Shown here piece by piece: positions 51,309-60,065 of a stretch of 64,000 bases of DNA. A program made the position numbers and the translations under genes. Source of the stretch: Lachnospiraceae bacterium (GTDB lineage: Bacteria; Bacillota; Clostridia; Lachnospirales; Lachnospiraceae); the NCBI GenBank assembly GCA_022510725.1, contig JAFLSW010000006.1, forward strand, positions 30,648 to 94,647, in the 5' to 3' direction. The notes below the pieces were generated by a model, which was not told the DNA's origin, did not search any database, and saw only the letters and a list, made by a program, of their open reading frames with translations. Within the stretch, counting starts at the first letter, position 1. Each line of letters opens with the position of its first letter.

Positions 51309-51827
51309 GTGAAGAAGAATTTATTAAGTGTTGTCATATTGGCGCTGTTGATCGTCAATCTGATCCTGACATCTATCATGATGTTCAGTGTCATGAACAC
51401 CAACAAAAAGACCGGAGCGGTAGTTGCGGATATTGCAGCCATTCTGCAGATTGAATTAGGTACAGATGCAGAAGGAGGCGGAGCTCATCAGGTGTCCTTA
51501 GAGGATACGGCTACCTTTGATCTGACCAATGACCTGACTATTTCCCTGAAAAAGGGTGCAGATGACAAGGAACATTTCGCTATGGTCAATGTCAGCATTT
51601 CCATGGATACCAAGAGCGACGGTTATAAGACTTTCGGCGAAAACATTGCGGATAGAGAGAGTTTGATCGTCGGCGTGGTAACGGATGTGATCAGCAGCTA
51701 TACTGTAGATGAATTAGAACCCTTTAAGGATCAAATCAAGGATGAGATTTTAAAACAGCTTCAGCAGAAGTTTGATGGATCCGACTTTATTTATGATATT
51801 ACCTTTACCAAGCTGATTCCAAGCTGA
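51309..51827 (+). CDS. fliL: Flagellar basal body-associated protein FliL
   Basis: The 172-residue product starts at GTG 51309 after AGGAGGAG. It has one membrane helix (LLSVVILALLIVNLILTSIMM) and an outside domain with SISMDTKSDGYKTFGENI and VVTDVISSYTVDEL, the usual FliL pattern. FliL stabilises stators around the rotor. The N-terminal anchor is longer than in enterobacteria. Placement between motB and fliM is normal for this group. Confidence 0.9.
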   Translation: MKKNLLSVVILALLIVNLILTSIMMFSVMNTNKKTGAVVADIAAILQIELGTDAEGGGAHQVSLEDTATFDLTNDLTISLKKGADDKEHFAMVNVSISMDTKSDGYKTFGENIADRESLIVGVVTDVISSYTVDELEPFKDQIKDEILKQLQQKFDGSDFIYDITFTKLIPS

Positions 51828-51893
51828 TGGCTTTTGTATGGCAGTCAGCGATGATGTTTGATACGAGATTAAGACGAACAGGAGGTGAGTTTG

Positions 51894-52874
51894 GTGGGTG
51901 AAGTATTATCTCAAAATGAGATAGACAACTTACTTCAGGCGTTGAGCAGCGGTGATCTGGACGCTGAGGAAATGAAAGAAAGCCCGGATAAGCAAGTCAA
52001 GAATTACGACTTCAAGCGGCCTACAAAGTTTTCCAAAGAGCATTTGCGTACTCTGGAGATCATATTTGAGCACTACGGACGGTTATTATCCACCAACTTA
52101 CCGGTTTACCTTAGAAAAAATGTGCAGATTAATGTAGCCAGTTCGGAGACGGTTACCTTCTCAGAATTCGCCAATGCGTTGAGCAATCCGGTCATTTTGG
52201 GGTTGATCAATTTCCACCCTCTCCACGGCAACATAATCATTGAGCTTCAGGCCAGCTTGGGCTATGCCATGTTAGACAGGATGTTAGGCGGTTTGGGGCA
52301 GCCATTGGAAAAGAACCGGGATTTTTCAGAAATTGAATTGTCTATTTTGGATAAGATCATGGTGTTGTGTATGTCCCTGTTAAGGGAGCCATGGAAAAAT
52401 GTGGTGGATTTGGAACCTTTCATGGAAAGGATTGAAACCAATCCCCAGTTCGCCCAGATCATGGGGCCCAACGAAATGATCGCTATCGTCACCATGAATA
52501 TCAAGATCGGTGATGTAGAAGGTTTCATGAATGTATGTCTTCCTTTCTTTACATTGGAAAGCATCATGGATAAATTAAATACTAAGTACTGGTTCTCCAC
52601 CATGCAGGAAACTTCGGGAGAGGATTTCCAGGAGCATATCGAAGCGATGATCAAGCGGGTGGACATTCCTGTAAAAGCCGTACTTGGAAAAAGCGTTATT
52701 TCCGTTATGGATTTTGCTTCCCTGCAGATCGGGGATATCATCCGCTTAGACACGAAGGTGGATGATGAACTGGAAATCTATGCGGGTAATATTAAGAAAT
52801 TTACCGCCTTGCCGGGTGTCAGCAAAGAAAGTTACGCGGCAAGGGTTACATCAGTAATCAGAGAGGAGGAATAG
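51894..52874 (+). CDS. fliM: Flagellar motor switch protein FliM
   Basis: The 326-residue product begins at GTG 51894, set by AGGAGGTGAG; the resulting MGEVLSQNEIDNLLQAL is the conserved CheY-P-binding start. The middle domain (TLEIIFEHYGRLLSTNLPVYL, ALSNPVILGLINFHPLHGN, AMLDRMLGGLG) binds FliG, and the C-terminal SpoA domain (VKAVLGKSVISVMDFASLQIGDII) completes the C ring. In-frame GTG 51885 and TTG 51891 fall on or too near the ribosome site. fliY follows after 4 bases. Confidence 0.95.
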   Translation: MGEVLSQNEIDNLLQALSSGDLDAEEMKESPDKQVKNYDFKRPTKFSKEHLRTLEIIFEHYGRLLSTNLPVYLRKNVQINVASSETVTFSEFANALSNPVILGLINFHPLHGNIIIELQASLGYAMLDRMLGGLGQPLEKNRDFSEIELSILDKIMVLCMSLLREPWKNVVDLEPFMERIETNPQFAQIMGPNEMIAIVTMNIKIGDVEGFMNVCLPFFTLESIMDKLNTKYWFSTMQETSGEDFQEHIEAMIKRVDIPVKAVLGKSVISVMDFASLQIGDIIRLDTKVDDELEIYAGNIKKFTALPGVSKESYAARVTSVIREEE

Positions 52875-52878
52875 GAGA

Positions 52879-54144
52879 ATGGAAGGAATGCTGTCTCAAG
52901 ATGAGATCAACGCATTACTCAGCGGAATGTCATCCGGAGATGCTCCGGCGGAACCTGCGGCAGAAGAAGCGCCTGCGGCAGCACCGACAGCAGAGGCGGT
53001 TGCAGCACCCGCTTCCACAGGAGCAGAGGAACCGCTTACGGATATTGAAAAAGATGCCGTTGGTGAAATTGCCAATATCAGTATGGGAACATCTGCCACA
53101 ACTCTGTTTTCCCTGGTAAACAAAAAAGTAAACATTACCACACCTGTTGTTGCCATGGCGCGATGGGAAAGCTTAATGCAGGAGTATGAGAGGCCCTGTG
53201 TTTTTATTCAGATCAAATATACCACAGGTTTGGATGGAGCCAACATCTTGGTTTTAAAGGAACATGATGTAAAGGTGATCACAGACCTGATGATGGGAGG
53301 AGACGGGACCAATACAGATGGGGAACTGGGAGAGCTTCACTTAAGCGCGATCTCCGAAGCCATGAATCAGATGATGGGTTCTTCGGCCACATCCCTTTCT
53401 TCCATGCTTGGCAGGATGATCGATATCAGCCCGCCGGAAGCCAGCCTGGTGAATATGGCAGAGTTCAAAAAGGCATCGGACATTGCTCCGTTTTTGGAAC
53501 ACGAGTTCGTTAAGATCTCCTTCCGAATGCAGATAGAAGATTTGGTGGACAGCACCATCATGCAGATGTATCCGGTTGATTTTGCAAGATCGTTGTATGA
53601 GATGTTCATTACGACACAGGAAGGCGCTAGTGCAGCACCTGTAGAGGAAAGCAAGCAGCCGGAGCCGGAGCCTTATGTACCGCCTACGGTGGAGGCAAGT
53701 GCACCACAGCCGGCACCGGGCGGAATGCCGCAGATGAATATGCCGCCGGGTGGAGGATATCCTCCTATGAATATGGCACCGGGTGGAGGTTATGGTATGC
53801 CACAGATGAATATGGGTCAGATGCCGCAGATGAACAATATGAACATTCAGCCGGCACAGTTTCAGTCCTTCAACCAGGATTTCATGTCCATACCCAGTCA
53901 GGAAAATATCGGCCTGATCATGGATGTGCCTTTGGAGGTAACGGTAGAACTTGGCAGGACAAAGAAGTCCATAGCAGAGATCTTGGATTTCTCGCCGGGT
54001 ACCATCATTGAATTAAATAAGATCGCAGGCGAGCCTGTGGATGTGCTGGTAAACGGCAAGTTTGTGGCAAAAGGCGAAGTAGTTGTCATTGAAGAAAGTT
54101 TTGGTATCAGAGTAACTGAAATCACTAACAATAAGGGAGTTTAG
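52879..54144 (+). CDS. fliY: Flagellar motor switch phosphatase FliY (FliN homologue with CheC domain)
   Basis: The 421-residue product combines an N-terminal CheY-P-binding peptide (MLSQDEINALLSGM), an Ala/Pro/Glu linker, a CheC-type phosphatase domain with its two active motifs (EKDAVGEIANISMGTSAT and HLSAISEAMNQMMGSSAT), a long Met/Pro/Gly-rich linker near 275-330, and a C-terminal FliN SpoA domain (VPLEVTVELGRTKKSIAEIL, VDVLVNGKFVAKGEV). It is the Firmicute switch protein that both forms the C ring and removes phosphate from CheY. ATG 52888 could be an alternative start. cheY follows after 10 bases, its own substrate. Confidence 0.95.
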   Translation: MEGMLSQDEINALLSGMSSGDAPAEPAAEEAPAAAPTAEAVAAPASTGAEEPLTDIEKDAVGEIANISMGTSATTLFSLVNKKVNITTPVVAMARWESLMQEYERPCVFIQIKYTTGLDGANILVLKEHDVKVITDLMMGGDGTNTDGELGELHLSAISEAMNQMMGSSATSLSSMLGRMIDISPPEASLVNMAEFKKASDIAPFLEHEFVKISFRMQIEDLVDSTIMQMYPVDFARSLYEMFITTQEGASAAPVEESKQPEPEPYVPPTVEASAPQPAPGGMPQMNMPPGGGYPPMNMAPGGGYGMPQMNMGQMPQMNNMNIQPAQFQSFNQDFMSIPSQENIGLIMDVPLEVTVELGRTKKSIAEILDFSPGTIIELNKIAGEPVDVLVNGKFVAKGEVVVIEESFGIRVTEITNNKGV

Positions 54145-54154
54145 GAGAGAAAAA

Positions 54155-54517
54155 ATGGCAAAAAATATTTTAATTTGTGACGATGCAGCATTTATGCGAA
54201 TGATGATCAAAGACATCTTAAGTAAAAACGGTTATAATGTAGCCGGAGAAGCAGAGAACGGTCAGAAGGCTGTTGAAAAGTATAATGAGTTAAAGCCCGA
54301 TCTGGTTCTCATGGACATTACCATGCCGGAGATGGATGGAATCCAGGCATTAAAGCAGATCAAAGCCGGAGATCCCGGTGCGCAGGTTATCATGTGCTCT
54401 GCTATGGGTCAGCAGGCAATGGTTATTGAATCCATTCAGGCAGGTGCAAAGGACTTTATTGTTAAGCCCTTTCAGGCGGACCGTGTTATTGAGGCAGTAA
54501 AGAAAGTAGTAGGCTGA
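54155..54517 (+). CDS. cheY: Chemotaxis response regulator CheY
   Basis: The 120-residue product is a single receiver domain: acidic pocket D9 and D10, phosphorylation site D54 (LVLMDITMPEMDG), S82 or A83 in VIMCSAMGQ, and K104 (FIVKPF). No output domain follows. Phosphorylated by CheA, it binds FliM and FliY to change rotation. It lies between fliY and fliO, as in Bacillus and related operons. Start ATG follows AGGAG. Confidence 0.96.
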   Translation: MAKNILICDDAAFMRMMIKDILSKNGYNVAGEAENGQKAVEKYNELKPDLVLMDITMPEMDGIQALKQIKAGDPGAQVIMCSAMGQQAMVIESIQAGAKDFIVKPFQADRVIEAVKKVVG

Positions 54518-54524
54518 TATTGCT

Positions 54525-54926
54525 ATGATGTTGACGGTAGTCTCAAAAGTGGACTCTGTTGTTCAATTCATAACGGTATTGTTTCTTTTCGTATTGGTAT
54601 TGGCTGCCACATGGTTTACCACCAGATATGTGGCAGGAGTACAAAAGGGAAAGTTAAGGGGAAATAATTTTGAGGTGATCGATTCTTTCCGTATTTCCCA
54701 AAACAAGTATCTGCAGCTTTTGCGGATAGGAGACAAATACCTGGCTATTGCAGTCTGCAAGGATACTGTGACAGTTCTGACAGAACTTTCAGAGGACTCG
54801 GTTGTCTTTCCTGCGGATTTAGGAGCGGATGGACCTGTACAGTTTGAGGAGTTCTTGAAGAGAGCAAAGAGTCTTGTGCATAAGACAGAACAGAAAGCGG
54901 CAGATGAGCATGAAAGTGATGAGTAA
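54525..54926 (+). CDS. fliO: Flagellar biosynthesis protein FliO
   Basis: The 133-residue product has one membrane helix (FITVLFLFVLVLAATWFTTRY, about 15-35) followed by a small domain: FEVIDSFRISQNKYLQLLRI and KYLAIAVCKDTVTVL, typical of FliO/FliZ. FliO assists assembly of the export gate protein FliP. ATG 54525 or 54528 could start it. It lies 7 bases behind cheY, and its end overlaps the likely start of fliP. Confidence 0.88.
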   Translation: MMLTVVSKVDSVVQFITVLFLFVLVLAATWFTTRYVAGVQKGKLRGNNFEVIDSFRISQNKYLQLLRIGDKYLAIAVCKDTVTVLTELSEDSVVFPADLGADGPVQFEEFLKRAKSLVHKTEQKAADEHESDE

Positions 54927-55803
54927 GATTACATTTTCCGGGAAACGCGCTTTTGTCGGCCTGTTTTTTGTTGGGGTTATGGCTCTGCTTCTGTTTTTAC
55001 AGCCCATGAAGGTGTATGCAAGCAGCCTGACCGAAGATCTGACTTCTTCCATAGATGCGGGAGAATCAGAGCAGCGGACCAACATTCGTGAACCGGGAAC
55101 CTCCCAGACCCCGGAGGAGCTGGGAGAATTGAATATCGCAAATAATGTGACCGTAACTTATGATAATGGGAATGGAACTATTGCGGGCTCCCTTAGGGTC
55201 ATGCTGATCCTAACAGGCATAGCATTGGCGCCTATTCTCATTATTTGTTTGACATCCTTTACAAGGATCATTATCGTTCTGCATTTTACCAGAGCGGCTT
55301 TAAACACCCAGACGGCACCCCCTAACAATGTGTTGATCGCATTAAGTCTGTTTTTGACCTTTTTCATTATGAGTCCCATTGTGACCGAGATCAATGAAAA
55401 TGCAGTGATTCCTTTAGAAGCAGGACAGATTACCCAGGAAGAAGCCCTGGAGATCGGTATGAGGCCCCTTCGGGAGTTTATGTATGGTCAGACCCAGCAG
55501 AGGGATGCCATGATGTTTTGTGAGATCGGCGGTTTTGAGTGGACGGGAGAATTATCGGATATTCCCACCAGTGCCCTGATCCCTGCATTTATGGTAAGCG
55601 AGTTAAGGACAGCATTTATCATTGGGTTTGTGATCTACATTCCCTTTATTGTCATAGATATGGTGGTGGCTTCTGCCCTGATGAGTATGGGTATGATGAT
55701 GTTGCCGCCTACGACCATTTCCATGCCTTTTAAGATCCTGCTCTTTGTATTGGCAGATGGTTGGAATCTGGTCATTGTAAATCTTGTGAAAACCTTTTAC
55801 TGA
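54904..55803 (+). CDS. fliP: Flagellar export gate protein FliP
   Basis: The product of about 300 residues has a cleavable signal peptide (AFVGLFFVGVMALLLFLQPM then VYAS) and the FliP core: MLILTGIALAPILIICLTSF, RIIIVLHFTRAALNTQTAPP, ALSLFLTFFIMSPI and FVIYIPFIVIDMVVASALMSMGMMMLPP in consecutive blocks. It forms the core of the export gate with FliQ and FliR. ATGs at 54904, 54910 and 54919 are all in frame, no strong ribosome site separates them, and all overlap the end of fliO. The 54904 start is arbitrary. Confidence 0.93.
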   Translation: MSMKVMSKITFSGKRAFVGLFFVGVMALLLFLQPMKVYASSLTEDLTSSIDAGESEQRTNIREPGTSQTPEELGELNIANNVTVTYDNGNGTIAGSLRVMLILTGIALAPILIICLTSFTRIIIVLHFTRAALNTQTAPPNNVLIALSLFLTFFIMSPIVTEINENAVIPLEAGQITQEEALEIGMRPLREFMYGQTQQRDAMMFCEIGGFEWTGELSDIPTSALIPAFMVSELRTAFIIGFVIYIPFIVIDMVVASALMSMGMMMLPPTTISMPFKILLFVLADGWNLVIVNLVKTFY

Positions 55804-55820
55804 TGAAAGAAGGTTTGTGA

Positions 55821-56090
55821 ATGTCCATTGATTATGTAGTAGAGATCGCCAATCGAGGATTGTTTTTGATCATTCAATGTGCAGCGCCAATCTTATTGGT
55901 TTCCCTGCTCATCGGTTTGTTGATCAGTATTTTCCAGACGGTTACCTCCATTCAGGAGCAGACACTGACCTTTGTGCCCAAGATCGTAGGCGTGTTCTTG
56001 ACCATTATGCTCCTTGGCAGCTGGATCATGAACAATATTACGGGTTATATGGAAGATCTGTGGTCTAATTTCTCTGTATATATCAGGTGA
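55821..56090 (+). CDS. fliQ: Flagellar export gate protein FliQ
   Basis: The 89-residue product has two membrane helices (LFLIIQCAAPILLVSLLIGL and GVFLTIMLLGSWIMNNIT) joined by ISIFQTVTSIQEQTLTFVPK, the FliQ signature. Four copies join the FliP-FliR export core. It is 17 bases behind fliP and 4 bases before fliR. Length is exactly that of the family. Confidence 0.95.
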   Translation: MSIDYVVEIANRGLFLIIQCAAPILLVSLLIGLLISIFQTVTSIQEQTLTFVPKIVGVFLTIMLLGSWIMNNITGYMEDLWSNFSVYIR

Positions 56091-56094
56091 TGCT

Positions 56095-56880
56095 ATGATA
56101 GATTACACCTTCTCCATGTATGAATTAGAATATTTGCTGTTGGTCATTGTCCGGGTCACTTGTTTTATTTATACGGCGCCTTTTTTCAGCCTGAGCAATG
56201 TGCCTCATCGGGTAAAGATCACCATTGGCATATTTTTGTCCTATCTCTTGTATCATGGGATGTATCCTCATGAAAGGGTAGTGTATGCCACTTTGATGGA
56301 ATATTCCGTCATTGTGTTAAAGGAAGCCTGTACAGGGCTTTTGATCGGCTTGTCTGCAGGAGTATGCAGTACTATCATTCTTTTTGCGGGACGGATGATG
56401 GATATGGAGATCGGTCTTGCCATGGCAAGTGAATACGATCCTACCACAAAAGAGACCTCCAGTGTGTCCGGTATTTTGTATCAGTATCTCCTTTTGATGA
56501 TTTTGGTTTTAAGCGGCCTGCATCAGTATCTGATCAAGGCACTGGCCGAAACCTATACCCTGCTTCCTGTGAATGGTGCTGTTTTAGGCACTGACAGGAT
56601 GCTGACCGCTTTCATTGACTTTATGGGTCGATATATCAATGTGGGTTTTCGGATCTGTCTGCCGGTGTTCTGTGCTCTGATGATCACCAATTGCATCCTG
56701 GGCATTATGGCTAAGGTTGCGCCGCAGATGAACATGTTTGCGGTCGGTATGCAGATCAAGCTGCTCTTTGGATTAGGTGTTATGTTTTTAACGGTGGGTA
56801 TGCTGCCCTATATATCTGATTTTATCTTTACGGAAATGAAGACGATGATGGTATCCTTCGTGGAGGCGATGATGGCATGA
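56095..56880 (+). CDS. fliR: Flagellar export gate protein FliR
   Basis: The 261-residue product has about six membrane helices and FliR features: VIVRVTCFIYTAPFF, KEACTGLLIGLSAGVCSTI, AGRMMDMEIGLAMASEYDP, FRICLPVFCALMITNCILGI and APQMNMFAVGMQIKLLFGL. It completes the FliPQR core. Its last four bases overlap flhB (ATGA), so the two are translationally coupled. Confidence 0.95.
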   Translation: MIDYTFSMYELEYLLLVIVRVTCFIYTAPFFSLSNVPHRVKITIGIFLSYLLYHGMYPHERVVYATLMEYSVIVLKEACTGLLIGLSAGVCSTIILFAGRMMDMEIGLAMASEYDPTTKETSSVSGILYQYLLLMILVLSGLHQYLIKALAETYTLLPVNGAVLGTDRMLTAFIDFMGRYINVGFRICLPVFCALMITNCILGIMAKVAPQMNMFAVGMQIKLLFGLGVMFLTVGMLPYISDFIFTEMKTMMVSFVEAMMA

Positions 56881-57986
56881 TAGCATATGATCTACAGTTC
56901 TTCGCCAAGGAAGGTCCTGGTGGAGAAAAAACAGAAGAGCCTACCTCCAAGAAACTGGATGATGCCCGTAAGGAAGGACAGGTTGCAAAGAGTAAGGAGG
57001 TTGCCAATGCGGCAATGCTGATCGCCCTGTTTTTGATCTTACGGTTTGCAATGGGGTTTTTAGGGGAAAATTTCTTAAAAACTTTCTCGGAAAGTTATGA
57101 GAAGATTCCTAATGTCATTAAGATGGCCGGCGGTTTTGTCCAGAGAGGCGATTTTTATGCTCTGATGGGAAATACCATGACAAAGATCCTCATTGCGGTG
57201 GCACCCTTTTTTCTCATTGGCTTTATTGTGTCATTTTTGGTGGATTATATCCAGATCCCCTGGAAAGTGACGGGAAAGCCTTTAATGCCCAAGCTTAATA
57301 AGATCAGTCCTATTAGCGGTTTTAAGAGGATTTTCTCTCTTAACTCTTTGGTGGAATTGTTAAAATCCATAGTCAAGATATTATTGATCGGCTGGGTAGC
57401 TTATACTACCGTCCGGGATAATTTTGATATTATCTATCTGTTATTCAACATGCCTTTATGGCAGGGCATACAGGCAGTGGGAAATCTGGCCATTGGTTTT
57501 GGGCTGAAGTGTTCTTTTATTTATATCGTCATTGCCATCTTGGATTATGTTTATCAGAAGCGGAAATTCAGAAAAGACCAGATGATGACCAAGCAGGAAG
57601 TAAAAGACGAATACAAACAAGCTGAAGGTGATCCCCAGATTAAAGGCCGTATCAGACAGAAGATGCAGGAGGCTTCCCGCCGGCGTATGATGCAGCAGCT
57701 GCCGGAAGCAGATGTGGTCATCACCAATCCGACCCATTTTGCGGTAGCCATCAAATATGACAATATGGTAGCGGCAGCCCCTATTGTGATCGCCAAGGGC
57801 GAGGATTATCTGGCCCAAAAGATCAAGGAAGCGGCCAAGGAGCACAATGTGGAGATCGTAGAAGATAAGCCCCTTGCCAGAATGCTTTACTACAATGTAG
57901 AGATCGGAGAGCAGGTGCCTCCGGAACTTTACCAGGCAGTAGCAGAAGTACTTGCTATGGTCTACCACCTGCAGGGTAAGATTTAG
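56877..57986 (+). CDS. flhB: Flagellar export substrate-switch protein FlhB
   Basis: The 369-residue product has the N-terminal export motif KTEEPTSKKLDDARKEGQVA, four membrane helices, and a cytoplasmic domain with the self-cleavage site NPTH at residues 284-287 in ITNPTHFAVAIKYD. Cleavage after Asn284 lets the machine switch from hook to filament substrates when FliK signals hook length. Start overlaps fliR by four bases. The ending GEQVPPELYQAVAEVLAMVY is typical. Confidence 0.96.
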   Translation: MIAYDLQFFAKEGPGGEKTEEPTSKKLDDARKEGQVAKSKEVANAAMLIALFLILRFAMGFLGENFLKTFSESYEKIPNVIKMAGGFVQRGDFYALMGNTMTKILIAVAPFFLIGFIVSFLVDYIQIPWKVTGKPLMPKLNKISPISGFKRIFSLNSLVELLKSIVKILLIGWVAYTTVRDNFDIIYLLFNMPLWQGIQAVGNLAIGFGLKCSFIYIVIAILDYVYQKRKFRKDQMMTKQEVKDEYKQAEGDPQIKGRIRQKMQEASRRRMMQQLPEADVVITNPTHFAVAIKYDNMVAAAPIVIAKGEDYLAQKIKEAAKEHNVEIVEDKPLARMLYYNVEIGEQVPPELYQAVAEVLAMVYHLQGKI

Positions 57987-58024
57987 CCCTGCAAAAATGT
58001 AATGACAGAAAGGAGGAAAAGAGC

Positions 58025-60064
58025 ATGACCATGAAAAAAGCGGACATAGGCGTAGCATTATATGTTCTCGCCGCTTTTATTATGTTTATTGTGCCGATTC
58101 CCTCCACTTTATTGGATATCCTGCTAGCGTGCAATATGGCAATCGCTTTTACCATTTTATTCCGGTGTATGTTTGCCAACGAAGTACTGGATATGTCCTT
58201 TTTCCCTACGGTACTGTTGTTTACCACCATTTTCAGGATCGCCTTAAATGTGTCTTCTACCAGGCTGATCTTAAAAACCGGACAGCCCGGTAATGTGGTA
58301 GAGACCTTCGGTAACTTCGTAGGCGGCGGTGACATTATCATGGGTACCATCGTATTCATTATTTTGATCATCATTCAGTTTTTGGTCATCAACAAAGGTT
58401 CCGAGCGTGTGGCTGAGGTAACGGCTCGTTTTACCCTGGATGCTATGCCCGGTAAACAGATGGCGATAGATGCTGACTTAAATACAGGCGCTATTACCGA
58501 TGCGGAAGCAAAGATACGAAGAGATAAGATCCAACAGGAATCCAGTTTTTTCGGAAGCATGGACGGTGCCGTGAAGTATGTTAAGGGAGATGCCATTGCC
58601 GGTTTGATCATTACGGCCATCAATATCATTGGCGGTATTGCCATGGGTGTTGTTCGTAATAATATGGAAATTGGCGATGCATTAAATCGTTACACCATTT
58701 TGACCATCGGTGACGGTCTGGTCAGTCAGATCCCGTCCCTGTTGATCTCTTTGGCGACCGGTATCCTGGTAACCAAAGGCAGTAAGGATGCAGACTTTGG
58801 TTCGGTGTTAGTAAGCCAGCTTTTTGGTCTGCCCAAGGTGTTATACCTGGTTGGGGCGATCTTAAGCTTCCTGGGCATTATTACGCCCTTAAATCCGTTG
58901 ATCTTTGTTACCCTGGGTCTGTGCTTTGTATTGGTAGCAAGAAGCATTCAGGCTGAGTTGGAAACATCCCAGATCGAACATGAAGTGGATACGGAGGAAA
59001 TGGCGGCGGAAGAGATCCGTCAGCCGGAAAATGTTACATCCCTCTTGCAGGTGGATCCTATCGAGCTGGAGTTTGGTTATGGTATTATTCCCCTTGCGGA
59101 TGTGAATCAGGGCGGCGATCTTTTGGATCGTGTGGTTATGATCAGACGCCAGATCGCTTTAGAGCTTGGTACGGTAGTGCCTATCATTCGTTTGCGGGAT
59201 AACATTCAATTAAATCCCAATCAGTATATTATTAAGATCAAAGGCATACAGGTATCAGAGGGAGAGATTCTCTTTGACCACTATATGGCCATGAACCCCG
59301 GTTTTGTAGAAGAGGAGATCGCAGGTATTCCTACCTTTGAGCCTTCTTTCCATTTACCGGCTCTCTGGATCACCGAGGGACAGAGGGAACGGGCGGAAAG
59401 CCTTGGCTACACCGTAGTAGACCCGCCCAGTATCATTGCAACCCATCTGACGGAGATCATCCGTCAGCATATTGCAGAGCTTTTGACAAGACAGGATGTC
59501 CAGAACCTGATCAACAACTTAAAAGAGACCAATCCTTCCATCGTGGAAGAACTGGTGCCCAAGCTGATGGGCTTAGGCGAGGTGCAGAAGGTATTACAGA
59601 ATCTGCTGCGTGAGGGTATTTCCATCAGGGATCTGTTATCCATATTTGAGACTTTGGCAGATTACGCATCCAGTACCAGGGATGCGGATATCCTGACAGA
59701 ATATGTAAGGCAGAGTTTAAAGCGGGCCATCTGTTCCCGTTTCTTCCCGCCTAACGAGACTACCAGCGTGATCACCTTGGATCCAAAAGTGGAGCAGGAG
59801 ATCATGTCCAATGTAAAACAGACGGAGCAGGGCGCTTATCTGACCCTGGATCCGGAAAAGACCAAGGCTATCATCGAAAGCGTCAGAACAGAGCTTGGCA
59901 AGTTAGAAAGCCTTGGAAAAAATCCGATCATTATTACCTCGCCCATTGTGCGTGTGTATTTTAAAAGACTTACCGAAGATTATTTTGGAGACCTGATCGT
60001 GGTATCCTATAACGAAGTGGAATCCAATGTGGAATTACAGTCAGTAGGGATGGTGACAGCATAA
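58025..60064 (+). CDS. flhA: Flagellar export protein FlhA
   Basis: The 679-residue product has eight membrane helices in its first half, with FRIALNVSSTRLILK, NKGSERVAEVTARFTLDAMPGKQ (the conserved FHIPEP-type region begins here) and DGLVSQIPSLLISLATGI, and a cytoplasmic C-terminal half with VGEVQKVLQNLLREGISIRD-like residues near 520-540 (seen as LGEVQKVLQNLLREGISIRD). The C-terminal domain docks subunit-chaperone complexes. ATG 58025 follows AAAGGAGG; ATG 58031 is possible. flhF starts one base after its stop. Confidence 0.95.
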   Translation: MTMKKADIGVALYVLAAFIMFIVPIPSTLLDILLACNMAIAFTILFRCMFANEVLDMSFFPTVLLFTTIFRIALNVSSTRLILKTGQPGNVVETFGNFVGGGDIIMGTIVFIILIIIQFLVINKGSERVAEVTARFTLDAMPGKQMAIDADLNTGAITDAEAKIRRDKIQQESSFFGSMDGAVKYVKGDAIAGLIITAINIIGGIAMGVVRNNMEIGDALNRYTILTIGDGLVSQIPSLLISLATGILVTKGSKDADFGSVLVSQLFGLPKVLYLVGAILSFLGIITPLNPLIFVTLGLCFVLVARSIQAELETSQIEHEVDTEEMAAEEIRQPENVTSLLQVDPIELEFGYGIIPLADVNQGGDLLDRVVMIRRQIALELGTVVPIIRLRDNIQLNPNQYIIKIKGIQVSEGEILFDHYMAMNPGFVEEEIAGIPTFEPSFHLPALWITEGQRERAESLGYTVVDPPSIIATHLTEIIRQHIAELLTRQDVQNLINNLKETNPSIVEELVPKLMGLGEVQKVLQNLLREGISIRDLLSIFETLADYASSTRDADILTEYVRQSLKRAICSRFFPPNETTSVITLDPKVEQEIMSNVKQTEQGAYLTLDPEKTKAIIESVRTELGKLESLGKNPIIITSPIVRVYFKRLTEDYFGDLIVVSYNEVESNVELQSVGMVTA

Positions 60065-60065
60065 A

